Below, piece by piece: positions 51,653-59,728 of a DNA stretch of 64,000 bases; position 1 is the first letter of the stretch, and every line of letters begins with the position of its first letter. The position numbers and the translations under genes are program-made. The stretch is from positions 1,116,001 to 1,180,000 of the forward strand of contig CBDDPZ010000008.1 of assembly GCA_965232575.1 (NCBI GenBank). Direction: 5' to 3'. This stretch comes from Bin5 sp965232575. Its GTDB lineage: Bacteria; Chloroflexota; Anaerolineae; Caldilineales; Caldilineaceae. The notes below the pieces were generated by a model. That model searched no databases. It saw only the letters and a list, made by a program, of their open reading frames with translations, and was not told the DNA's origin.

Positions 51653-51676
51653 TGACGGAAAGTTCAGGTTCCGTCA
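51653..51676 (+). promoter_or_regulatory. Perfect 8-bp inverted repeat upstream of the restriction-modification gene
   Basis: TGACGGAA (51653-51660) and TTCCGTCA (51669-51676) are exact reverse complements with an 8-nt spacer, 14 nt before the ATG of the RM gene. It may be an operator. TACAAT (51680-51685) is too close to the start to be a normal -10. Confidence 0.5.
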
Positions 51677-51689
51677 TCCTACAATAGCT

Positions 51690-54600
51690 ATGAACACAAC
51701 CTCCCGAATTCACGCGGCGTTGCAAGAGTTTGCCGCAACGGTAACAGAAAAATCGACGCAGATCACGCACGGCGAGCCGGAAGAGCAGTTGCGCGCGCCA
51801 TTTGAGAATTTCGTAAGCGCTGCCGCCGACGCACTGGGCTGGGATGTCGTCTGCACGGGCGAAACGCCTCTGCCCGATCGTCTGGGCCGCCCTGATTACG
51901 CGGTCCATCTGAACAAGCTGCTCGCCGGCTATGTGGAGCTAAAAGCCGTGGGCGTTGGCGCCGCCGCTTCCCGCTTTAGGGGCCGCAACCGCGAACAATT
52001 CAAACGCTTCTCGGCCATCCCCAATCTTCTGTACACCGACGGCAACGAATGGGCGCTCTATCGTGACGGCGAACTTACCGGCAAAATTGTCCGTCTCTCC
52101 GGCGATGTCGCCTCCGAGGGCAAGAAAGCGGTAGGGCCGCAAGACGCGCACGCGCTCGAAAGTCTGTTGCGCGATTTCCTGATGTGGCAGCCTTTCATTC
52201 CCACCGACAGCAAAGGCCGCATTGACCTCCGACGCTTTGCTGAGCTGCTGGCGCCGCTCTGCCGCATGTTGCGCGACGATGTGACCGACGCGCTCAAGCG
52301 CCCGGATTCGCCACTGGTGCAACTGGCGCAGGACTGGCGGCAACTGCTCTTTCCCGACGCGCCGGACGAACGCTTCGCCGACGCCTACGCCCAGACCGTC
52401 CTCTTCGCGCTGCTGCTGGGCCGCAGCGAGGGGGCTGACCCGCTCACACTCGGAAGCGCCGAGAACGCGCTGGCCGCGCAGCACAATCTGCTGTCGCGGG
52501 CGCTGCAAGTTCTGACCGATCCCCACGCGCGCGCCGACATCGCCGCCTCGCTCGACCTGCTGCTGCGTGTCGTCGCGGTGGCGCCGCCGTCAACGCTGAC
52601 CAGTCCCGACGACCCCTGGCTCTACTTCTATGAGGATTTCCTGGCCGTCTATGATGCCAACCTGCGCAAGGACGCCGGCGCATACTACACGCCGGTTGAG
52701 GTCGTGCGCGCCCAGGTGCGCCTGATCGACAATCTGCTCGTGGAGCGTCTGGGCAAGCCGTTGGGTTTCGCCGATGACGGTGTGGTCACGCTTGACCCGG
52801 CCGCGGGCACGGGCACCTATCTGCTCGGCGTTATCGAACACGCGCTCGATCGCGTCGAAACCGAACAGGGCGCGGGCGCGGTGGCCGGGCAGGCCACGAC
52901 GCTGGCCGAAAATCTGTACGGCTTTGAGCTGATGGTCGGCCCCTATGCTGTGAGCGAACTGCGCGTCAGCCGCGCCCTGCGCGACCGCGGCGGGCAGTTG
53001 CCCGCGAAGGGCACGCACGTCTTTCTGACCGATGCGCTCGAAAGCCCCAACGCCAAGCCACTGCAACCACCACTCTTCCTGCAGCCAATCGCTGAGCAGC
53101 ACGCCCGCGCCTTGAAGGTCAAGAGCCGTGTGCCAGTGATCGTCTGCTTGGGCAATCCGCCCTACGACCGGCATGAGGCCGCCACCGACGCGAACAGAGC
53201 CCGCACCGGCGGTTGGGTGCGCCATGGTGACGGGGAAGAACGCGCGATTTTGCGCGATTTTCTTGATCCGGCCGTCAGCGCCGGGCATGGCGGGCATCTC
53301 AAGAATCTTTACAACCTGTACGTCTATTTCTGGCGTTGGGCGTTGTGGAAGGTCTTTGAGCACGACAGCGGCGGGCCGGGCGTGGTCAGCTATATCAGCG
53401 CATCGAGCTACTTGGACGGCGACGCATTCTGTGGGATGCGCGAGCAGATGCGCCGCCAGTGCGACGAGATCTGGATTCTCGACCTCGGCGGCGAGGGGCG
53501 GGGGACACGTCGCAGCGAGAACGTCTTTGCCATCCAGACGCCTGTGGCGATTGCCGTGGCCTTTCGCGCGCAGGAGGCGACAACGGACACGCCCGCGCGC
53601 GTCCACTACGCCCGCGTTGAAGGGACGCGCCAAGAGAAACTGACCGTTCTCGACGGCATCACCGCTTTCTCGACAGTGGAATGGCAAGATTGCCCGGATG
53701 ACTGGCAGTCCCCGTTTCGTCCGGCAGGCGGGGGGAAATACTTCGATTGGCCGCCCCTGACCGACCTGTTGCCGTGGCAACATTCAGGCGTTCAATTAAA
53801 ACGGACTTGGCCTATTGCACCAGACATAGCGACGTTGAAGCGTCGATGGCGCGCACTCTTACACGCCGAGGATCGAGCGGAAGCGTTTCGGCGAACGGGT
53901 GACCGCGAGATTCATTTGTCTTACGGCGTTGCCTTGACGGATAACAGCGACCCAACTCCAATTGCCAGACTACCGGGAGACGCCCCTATCCCTGAAGTGC
54001 AAAGTTATGCGTATCGTTCTTTTGACCGTCATTGCATCATTGCCGACGGTCGTCTGATGTCCCGTCCGCGCCCCGATCTATGGCGCGCCCAAGGGGATAA
54101 GCAACTCTTTCTGACAAGCCTGTTGTCTCTTAAGCTTGGCGCAGGGCCAGCACTTACTGCCTGTTCCGCAATACCCGATCTGGACCATTTTTCAGGTCGT
54201 GGGGCAAAGAACATCATCCCCCTCTACCGCACTGCTGACACTTTGCACGCTAATGTTCTGCCCGGCCTGCTAAGAATGCTTGGCGTAGCCTACCAACGCT
54301 CGGTCACGCCGGAAGACTTTCTGGCATACGTCTACGGTGTCCTGGCTCATCCGGCCTTCACCGCGCGTTTCACTAAAGAACTGGAAACGCGTGAATTGCG
54401 CGTGCCCATCACCCGCGATGTCGAACTATTCGAGCGGATGCGCGCTGCCGGAGCACACTTGCTCTGGCTGCACACCTACGGTGAGCGGTTCATCCCCGAA
54501 GGAAAGCCACGCGGTAAAATCCCGCCTGGCGCGGCCCGATGCACCATAGCCGTGCCCGGCGACGCCGACGGCTACCCCGAAACATTCTCCTACAACGACG

Positions 54601-54962
54601 AGACCGCTACGCTCCACGTCGGCGCGGGCGAATTCACGCCTGTCACGCCTGACGTGTACGCCTTCGAAGTGTCCGGCCTCAAGGTCGTGCAGTCGTGGCT
54701 CAGGTACCGCATGAAGAAGGGCGCGGGCAGGAAGTCCTCCCCGCTGGACGACATCCGCCCCGAGTGCTGGACCAGCCAGTTCACCACCGAACTGCTCGAA
54801 TTGCTCTGGGTTCTTGAAGCGACGCTGGCAGCCTATCCTTTACAGGCCAAGCTTTTCGAGGAAATCATTGCGGGAGAATGCTTCTTAGCCGATGAGTTGC
54901 CGGAGGCGCCGGAGGAGATGCGCAAACCGCCGCGGGCGGTCAAGAGGGGGTTGTTTGCATGA
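51690..54962 (+). CDS. Single-chain restriction-modification enzyme (type IIG-like)
   Basis: A 1090-residue protein combining nuclease and methylase. The N-terminal nuclease carries a PD-(D/E)xK site (RPDY with Asp69, ELK with Glu83 and Lys85). The methylase domain has motif I LDPAAGTGTYLLGVIEHAL near residue 370 and motif IV LGNPPYDRHE near residue 488, of the N6-adenine type. The C-terminal third (about 700-1090) would hold the target recognition part. No helicase domain is seen, so it is unlike type I or type ISP and fits type IIG/IIL. Target sequence unknown. It is followed by AbiE genes and preceded by a TA remnant, forming a defence cluster. Confidence 0.85.
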   Translation: MNTTSRIHAALQEFAATVTEKSTQITHGEPEEQLRAPFENFVSAAADALGWDVVCTGETPLPDRLGRPDYAVHLNKLLAGYVELKAVGVGAAASRFRGRNREQFKRFSAIPNLLYTDGNEWALYRDGELTGKIVRLSGDVASEGKKAVGPQDAHALESLLRDFLMWQPFIPTDSKGRIDLRRFAELLAPLCRMLRDDVTDALKRPDSPLVQLAQDWRQLLFPDAPDERFADAYAQTVLFALLLGRSEGADPLTLGSAENALAAQHNLLSRALQVLTDPHARADIAASLDLLLRVVAVAPPSTLTSPDDPWLYFYEDFLAVYDANLRKDAGAYYTPVEVVRAQVRLIDNLLVERLGKPLGFADDGVVTLDPAAGTGTYLLGVIEHALDRVETEQGAGAVAGQATTLAENLYGFELMVGPYAVSELRVSRALRDRGGQLPAKGTHVFLTDALESPNAKPLQPPLFLQPIAEQHARALKVKSRVPVIVCLGNPPYDRHEAATDANRARTGGWVRHGDGEERAILRDFLDPAVSAGHGGHLKNLYNLYVYFWRWALWKVFEHDSGGPGVVSYISASSYLDGDAFCGMREQMRRQCDEIWILDLGGEGRGTRRSENVFAIQTPVAIAVAFRAQEATTDTPARVHYARVEGTRQEKLTVLDGITAFSTVEWQDCPDDWQSPFRPAGGGKYFDWPPLTDLLPWQHSGVQLKRTWPIAPDIATLKRRWRALLHAEDRAEAFRRTGDREIHLSYGVALTDNSDPTPIARLPGDAPIPEVQSYAYRSFDRHCIIADGRLMSRPRPDLWRAQGDKQLFLTSLLSLKLGAGPALTACSAIPDLDHFSGRGAKNIIPLYRTADTLHANVLPGLLRMLGVAYQRSVTPEDFLAYVYGVLAHPAFTARFTKELETRELRVPITRDVELFERMRAAGAHLLWLHTYGERFIPEGKPRGKIPPGAARCTIAVPGDADGYPETFSYNDETATLHVGAGEFTPVTPDVYAFEVSGLKVVQSWLRYRMKKGAGRKSSPLDDIRPECWTSQFTTELLELLWVLEATLAAYPLQAKLFEEIIAGECFLADELPEAPEEMRKPPRAVKRGLFA

Positions 54963-55082
54963 GAAGGCGGTGACAGAGGAGTACCTAGATCTGGCACAGC
55001 CGGAATGTTAACAGTTTCAAAGAACCCCACATATATCGCAGGTCGATAATGTCCAGCGGCAATGGAAATAAACGCCTTCGGA

Positions 55083-55110
55083 TATACTATCTGGTATACT
55101 GAGAGTATTC
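55083..55110 (+). promoter_or_regulatory. Promoter/operator-like repeat upstream of abiEi
   Basis: Two copies of TATACT (55083-55088 and 55095-55100) plus the inverted AGTAT (55104-55108) lie immediately before the ATG at 55112. AbiEi antitoxins are known to repress their own operon through inverted repeats at the promoter, and this site fits that role. The closeness to ATG also allows a leaderless or very short leader. Confidence 0.45.
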
Positions 55111-55111
55111 T

Positions 55112-55981
55112 ATGACGAGTATCTCTGAAGAATTCTTGCCTTCGGCCTATCACGAGAATAATCTTTTCGCCGGCGTGACCGGGCGGCGGCGGGAGCAGCT
55201 CATGATGCTCCACCGGGCGTTTTCCGGCCCGTTTGACGCTGCTCAGGCTGCTGCAGTGCTCAGCACAGACCTCGGTCACACACGTCGTCTGCTTGCAAAT
55301 CTCGCCAATAGTGGCTGGCTTGCCCGCGTCCGCCAGGGTTGGTATATCTGTGTGCCCCTCGAAGCATCCGAGCCTAAGGCGTGGCGAGAAGATCCTTGGA
55401 TAGTGGCAGCAACACTCTTTTCTCCAGGTTATATCGGCGGCTGGAGTGCCCTCGAGCATTGGGGACTGACGGACCAGATATTTAACGTGATCTACGTTAT
55501 CGCGGGAAGAAAGGTCAAGCCGGCCCAACAGACAATACAAGGAACTGACTTCCTCATCCGAACCGTGCCCAATCGCAGCTTATTCGGGACGCGCCGAGTC
55601 TGGCGCCAGCGTGTACCGGTCAATGTGTCAGACCCACATCGCACCATAATTGACATCTTGGATGTTCCGGCGGCGGCAGGCGGCGCGCTGCATGCATCCG
55701 AAGTCTTACAAGCATACTTCGAGAGCGAGCACGCTGATCAAGCGAAACTACTGCAATACGGAGACCGGCTAGGTCGGGGAACTGTGTTCAAACGGCTAGG
55801 TTACTTGGCTGAAAGAGGAACTCTCGCTGATACTGACTTCGTCGAGGCTTGCCGCGGCCGCATTACGAAGGGCCTGAGCCAACTCGATCCTGGCGGACCT
55901 CCGAAAGGTCGGATTACAGCTCAGTGGAATCTGCGGGTGAATACACCAAGGCTCGTTCCCGACATGGTAGAAAGCGTATGA
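55112..55981 (+). CDS. AbiEi-type antitoxin/transcriptional repressor
   Basis: A 289-residue protein. An N-terminal winged helix is seen at residues about 30-75 (FDAAQAAAVLSTDLGHTRRLLANLANSGWLARVRQGWYICVP). The C-terminal AbiEi domain follows (SPGYIGGWSALEHWGLTDQI, DPHRTIIDILDVPAAAGG). It neutralises the AbiEii nucleotidyltransferase as a type IV antitoxin and probably represses the operon. The stop overlaps the next start by ATGA. Confidence 0.85.
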   Translation: MTSISEEFLPSAYHENNLFAGVTGRRREQLMMLHRAFSGPFDAAQAAAVLSTDLGHTRRLLANLANSGWLARVRQGWYICVPLEASEPKAWREDPWIVAATLFSPGYIGGWSALEHWGLTDQIFNVIYVIAGRKVKPAQQTIQGTDFLIRTVPNRSLFGTRRVWRQRVPVNVSDPHRTIIDILDVPAAAGGALHASEVLQAYFESEHADQAKLLQYGDRLGRGTVFKRLGYLAERGTLADTDFVEACRGRITKGLSQLDPGGPPKGRITAQWNLRVNTPRLVPDMVESV

Positions 55982-57198
55982 TCAGCCGCGCAGATATCGA
56001 CGACCGCGTTCGTCGCTGGGCGCTACGTGAAGACGTTGTTGAAAAGGACTATGTACTTGGTTGGGTCCTCTGGGGAATCGGGCTCGAGCCGCGGCTCCAC
56101 GATACCTGGGTGTTCAAGGGGGGAACGTGCCTGAAGAAATGCTACATCGAGACCTACCGTTTCTCTGAGGACCTCGACTTCACGGTGCTTGAGAATGGGC
56201 CCATCGAACCGGACGATGTACTTGAGGCAATATCGCGCCTGCTCGATCGCGTCAACCAGGAGTCCGGCATCGACTTCTCCCTGAGAGAACCCGTATGCCG
56301 GAGTCGGCCATCCGGTCGTTCCATCGAGGCGCGCGTCTATTACCGCGGGCCCCGAAACACGCCCGGCCCTGCTAGCATCAAATTCGACCTAACCCAGGAC
56401 GAACTCGTCGTGCGGCCACCGGTCTTGAGGCCAATCAGCCACGACTACCCTGATGCACTGCCTGCGCCTGGACAAGTTCGCTGCTATAGCTTTGAGGAAG
56501 TTTTCGCTGAAAAGCTTCGCGCGATGGGAGAGCGTTCTCGCCCTCGGGACCTGTATGACATCGTAAATCTCTTCCGGCGAACCGATTTCCGCCGGCACCC
56601 TGACCTCGTTTTGGATGTTTTGAGACAGAAGTGCCAAGTGAAAGGAATACCGGTCCCCTCAGCCGAAAGCATCCAGGCCTCGCCGATGTTTGAGGAATTG
56701 AAGAGCGAGTGGGGGAACATGCTGGCGCACCAGTTGCGAGCACTGCCGGACTTTGATCACTTTTGGGTGGAAGTGCCACACATCTTTGCATGGCTTTACG
56801 GAGAAGAGTTCACTGAGGAACTCCCACCTGTTCCTCTCAAAGAGGACGAGGAACTCTGGATTCCACCCTCGACATTCTGGGAGTCGGGTCCAGGCAGCCT
56901 TCTTGAGCCCGTGCGTTTCGCCGCCGTCAACCGGCTGCTCGTTAATCTTGGCTACAACGGGCGGCATCGACTGATTGAGCCATATTCCTTGAGGCGCACG
57001 AGAGCTGGCACTATCCTCCTCCATGCCATCCGTGCAGACAATGGAGAGAACCGGGCATACCGGCTTGATCGTATTCATTCAGTCAGCGCGACCAACCACC
57101 CATTCACGCCGCGCTTCGTGATCGAATTTCCTGAGACGGGGGCGATCCCTGCCCCGCCGTCCCGGAGACGCCGCACCTCTCGCAGGCGGCTTACTTAG
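55978..57198 (+). CDS. AbiEii-type nucleotidyltransferase toxin with WYL-like C-terminal domain
   Basis: A 406-residue protein beginning at ATG 55978 (ATGA overlap with the antitoxin). The N-terminal part shows AbiEii/DUF1814 motifs: VEKDYVLGWVLWGI, FKGGTCLKKCYIETYRFSEDLDFTV, and the later FEEVFAEKLRAMGERSRPRDLYDI with the conserved Lys-x-Arg and RDxYD. The site looks intact. Residues about 310-395 form an additional module, HRLIEPYSLRRTRAGTILLHAIR followed by ENRAYRLDRIHSV, that fits a WYL domain, known elsewhere for nucleic acid or nucleotide ligand sensing. Toxin would transfer nucleotides (family: AbiEii/MenT/Lak). Fusion suggests ligand-gated toxicity (inference). Confidence 0.82.
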   Translation: MISRADIDDRVRRWALREDVVEKDYVLGWVLWGIGLEPRLHDTWVFKGGTCLKKCYIETYRFSEDLDFTVLENGPIEPDDVLEAISRLLDRVNQESGIDFSLREPVCRSRPSGRSIEARVYYRGPRNTPGPASIKFDLTQDELVVRPPVLRPISHDYPDALPAPGQVRCYSFEEVFAEKLRAMGERSRPRDLYDIVNLFRRTDFRRHPDLVLDVLRQKCQVKGIPVPSAESIQASPMFEELKSEWGNMLAHQLRALPDFDHFWVEVPHIFAWLYGEEFTEELPPVPLKEDEELWIPPSTFWESGPGSLLEPVRFAAVNRLLVNLGYNGRHRLIEPYSLRRTRAGTILLHAIRADNGENRAYRLDRIHSVSATNHPFTPRFVIEFPETGAIPAPPSRRRRTSRRRLT

Positions 57199-57245
57199 TT
57201 TGATGGCTAAGCTCACTGCCCAGCGCCAAGACAACTCGGAAAGCT

Positions 57246-57446
57246 ATGAAACTACACATCGACAAAGAAGCCGACGCCCTCTACCTGCGCCTTGATGACT
57301 CTACCATCGTCGAATCCGAAGAGGTCGCGCCCGGCATCGTCCTCGACTACAACGAGGCCAACCAGGTCGTCGGCATCGAAATGCTCTATTTGTCCAAGCG
57401 CTCCCCCGATCTGAACCTCACCACCCTCGAATTCGTGACAGCCTGA
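57246..57446 (+). CDS. DUF2283 small protein
   Basis: A 66-residue protein with the DUF2283 pattern: LHIDKEADALYLRLDD, then SEEVAPGIVLDYNEANQVVGIEMLYLSKR. GGAAAG precedes the ATG. Members are small stand-alone proteins often near toxin-antitoxin genes; function unknown. Confidence 0.8.
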   Translation: MKLHIDKEADALYLRLDDSTIVESEEVAPGIVLDYNEANQVVGIEMLYLSKRSPDLNLTTLEFVTA

Positions 57447-57552
57447 CCGGCTATCCCTCCCGCTCCCCATCGCGTAGGCACGCATCTCCGCTGCCATCCT
57501 GCCCATCCCCTAATCCTAAAAATTCCAGTTCAGACAACAACTTTTTTCGATG

Positions 57553-57581
57553 TTGACATGTCCCCCGGCTTTGTGTATACT
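57553..57581 (+). promoter_or_regulatory. Near-consensus sigma70 promoter upstream of cysH leader
   Basis: TTGACA (57553-57558), exactly 17 nt, TATACT (57576-57581). It is the strongest promoter in the window and would start a transcript around 57588, about 500 nt before cysH. Confidence 0.75.
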
Positions 57582-57587
57582 GTTCCC

Positions 57588-58092
57588 CAACCTCACAAAA
57601 GTGAGGGGGATGCAGCCCAGCAGAGCACGCCCCAAAGCCTTGCCGGCGCTTCATCCATTGCATGCAGTTGTCAAAGCCTGAACTATGCCCCGGCATAGCA
57701 GGCGGAGAGGGAGCACAAGGGAATGCGTATCCAAACGTATGGCTTAACCCAAACGGATGCCTTGAAACCTGGACAGACATCGACCATCCTCGAAATGATT
57801 ACTGTCTCCTCCTCCTCTCGCTGCTTGTGTACCACCTCCTCCTGTTGTTGTTGATTCCCTGACTGGCTCATCCAACAGAAACGTGCGTCCACCCTGTGTG
57901 GACAGGGAACCCAAAATTCCGGACGCGCTAAGACCGCGATGAGCGCCCGCTAACTTCCTACAACTGAAAACATCCCAGATCCGTAGCCCCGCTGTCGCGG
58001 CCACCTAGCTATCATACGCGCTGCCAACCGACAATCCCAGCGCAGACAGACCGGCGCCAAGGCTACAGATCGACGATATAGAGGAATATACT
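57588..58092 (+). ncRNA. Long structured-looking leader upstream of cysH (candidate cis-regulatory RNA)
   Basis: The 505-nt region between promoter and cysH has no credible ORF but several stable hairpins: CCTCAC-AAAA-GTGAGG (57591-57606); GCCTG-AA-CTATGC-CCCG-GCATAG-CAGGC (about 57675-57701), an 11-bp stem with a two-base bulge; and GTCCAC-CCTGT-GTGGAC (about 57886-57903). It does not match SAM, cobalamin, TPP, glycine or c-di-GMP consensus sequences that I know. It could be a new riboswitch, a small RNA, or just a long leader. Confidence refers to it being structured regulatory RNA. Confidence 0.4.
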
Positions 58093-58818
58093 GTGATTGC
58101 ACTCGCGCAGGAAACATTCTCGTTTGATACCTGGCAACTGGCCTCTATCAACGAGTTCAACCGCCGCCTGGAAGAGAAATCCGCAGAAGAGATCCTTGAA
58201 TGGGCGATAGAACAGTTCGGTGATGGCTTCTCGATCGGCTCAGCCTTCGGCGCCAGCGGCATGGCGCTGATCGATATGGCCATGCGCATCAACCCCGATG
58301 TAGATATCTTCTATATCGACACCGGCTACTTCTTCCCCGAAACCCTGGCCCTGATCGAACGCGCCCAGCGCCACTACAACCGCCCCTTCCGCCGCGTGAC
58401 CTCCGAAATGAGCGTCGCCGATCAGGAGCGGACCCACGGCCGCGACCTCTACCGCAGCAACCCGGACCAATGTTGCAGCATCCGCAAAGTCGTGCCTATG
58501 GGAAAGGCCCTGCAAGGCAGCGCCGCCTGGGTTTCTGCCCTACGCCGCGACCAGTCGCCCACCCGCGCCGGCACGCCCATCCTGCGCTGGAATGACAAGT
58601 ACGGTGTGGTAAAAGTCTCACCCCTGGTAAAATGGACCGAAGCCGACGTCTGGGCCTACATCCATACTCACGACGTCCCCTATAACGTGCTGCACGAGCA
58701 GAACTACCCCAGCATCGGCTGCTGGCCCTGCACCCAGGCCGTCCAACCCGGCGACGACCTGCGCGCCGGCCGCTGGGTTGGGCTCAGCAAGCTCGAGTGC
58801 GGACTCCATCTTACCTAG
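58093..58818 (+). CDS. cysH: Assimilatory adenylylsulfate (APS/PAPS) reductase
   Basis: A 241-residue thioredoxin-dependent sulfonucleotide reductase, started by GTG at 58093 after GAGGAATATACT. The PP-loop-like nucleotide site is FSIGSAFGASGMALIDM, followed by YIDTGYFFPETL. The Cys pairs CCSIRK and GCWPCT mark the 4Fe-4S-containing form that uses adenylylsulfate directly. The C-terminal KLECGLH carries the catalytic Cys. It makes sulfite for cysteine synthesis. The following cbiX-like gene would help make siroheme for sulfite reductase. Confidence 0.92.
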   Translation: MIALAQETFSFDTWQLASINEFNRRLEEKSAEEILEWAIEQFGDGFSIGSAFGASGMALIDMAMRINPDVDIFYIDTGYFFPETLALIERAQRHYNRPFRRVTSEMSVADQERTHGRDLYRSNPDQCCSIRKVVPMGKALQGSAAWVSALRRDQSPTRAGTPILRWNDKYGVVKVSPLVKWTEADVWAYIHTHDVPYNVLHEQNYPSIGCWPCTQAVQPGDDLRAGRWVGLSKLECGLHLT

Positions 58819-58872
58819 AGCTGGCTCTCGTTGGTCGGTAACCGGTGGCCAACGGCGGCCGACCGCGAATCA

Positions 58873-59625
58873 ATGAACAGTATCGTCCTCATTGGCCACG
58901 GCAGCCTGCACAGTGACAGCGGCGCCTCCATGATCCGGCTGGCCGCCCGTCTGCGCGAACGCGGCGTCGCTCCCATCGCAGAGGCCGGCTTCCTCAACTT
59001 CAGTCGCCCAACCATCGCCGAAGCCGTCGCCAAGAGTGTCGGCGCAGGCGCAACCTCCGTCACCATCCAGCCCTATTTCCTTATCGACGGCGTCTACGTC
59101 CAGGAGGATCTGCCCGGCGACGTCGCCAAAGTCGCCGCACAGTTTCCACAGTTGACCATCCGCGTCGCCCCCTGTCTCGGCTTCCATGAAAAGCTGGCCT
59201 CCATCGCTCTCGAGCGCGTCCAAGCGGTCGACCCGGCGCCGAGCGCGGCCAATGGAACACAGATCGCCCTCCTGGTCATGGCCCACGGCACGCCCCTGGA
59301 GCACGCCAACGAGCCGGTCAGACAGATGACCGCCTGGCTGCATGCGCAGACCCGCTACCCTCTCGCCGCCACTGCCTATCTTGACTGCAACGCGCCACGC
59401 ATCGCCGATGCTATCGACAGCCTCGTTGCCCAGGGCGCCCGCAAGATCGTCGCCTTGCCCTACTTCCTGCACCGCGGCCGCCACCTCCGCCAGGACCTGC
59501 CGCAGCGCCTGGCCGCCGCCCGCCGCCGCCATCCCGCCCTCACCCTCCTCGAAGCGCCCCACCTCGACTACGACCTGCGCCTCGCCGACGTCATCACCGA
59601 CCGCCTCAGCGAGTTGGCCCTCTGA
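58873..59625 (+). CDS. CbiX/SirB-type sirohydrochlorin chelatase
   Basis: A 250-residue protein with two tandem CbiX domains. Each begins with the active-site His motif (VLIGHGS near residue 7; LVMAHGTP near residue 137). The second has YFLHRGRHLRQDLP with its metal-site His, while the first has YFLIDGVYVQEDLP, where that His is replaced. ATG at 58873 puts MNSIVLIGHGS at the N-terminus as usual; a frame from 58831 adds 14 unsupported residues. It would insert Fe or Co into sirohydrochlorin. Linked to cysH, iron for siroheme is more likely. Confidence 0.85.
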   Translation: MNSIVLIGHGSLHSDSGASMIRLAARLRERGVAPIAEAGFLNFSRPTIAEAVAKSVGAGATSVTIQPYFLIDGVYVQEDLPGDVAKVAAQFPQLTIRVAPCLGFHEKLASIALERVQAVDPAPSAANGTQIALLVMAHGTPLEHANEPVRQMTAWLHAQTRYPLAATAYLDCNAPRIADAIDSLVAQGARKIVALPYFLHRGRHLRQDLPQRLAAARRRHPALTLLEAPHLDYDLRLADVITDRLSELAL

Positions 59626-59728
59626 CAGCGGCATTCCCCCTTGCACGAAAAGGGGAAGCAGACGACAATATCTCATGCACGACTGCAGGGTGATCCAGGA
59701 GACCACGCTAACCACTGGCCACTGCCCC

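Noticed and set aside
57662..57862. Small ORFs in the cysH leader
   Set aside because: No ribosome sites or recognisable features; a Leu-rich tail comes from a CTCCTC-rich stretch. The region is better explained as leader RNA.
57588..58092. Known riboswitch classes (SAM, cobalamin, TPP, c-di-GMP, glycine) upstream of cysH
   Set aside because: None of the conserved core sequences could be matched by eye, so no class name is given.
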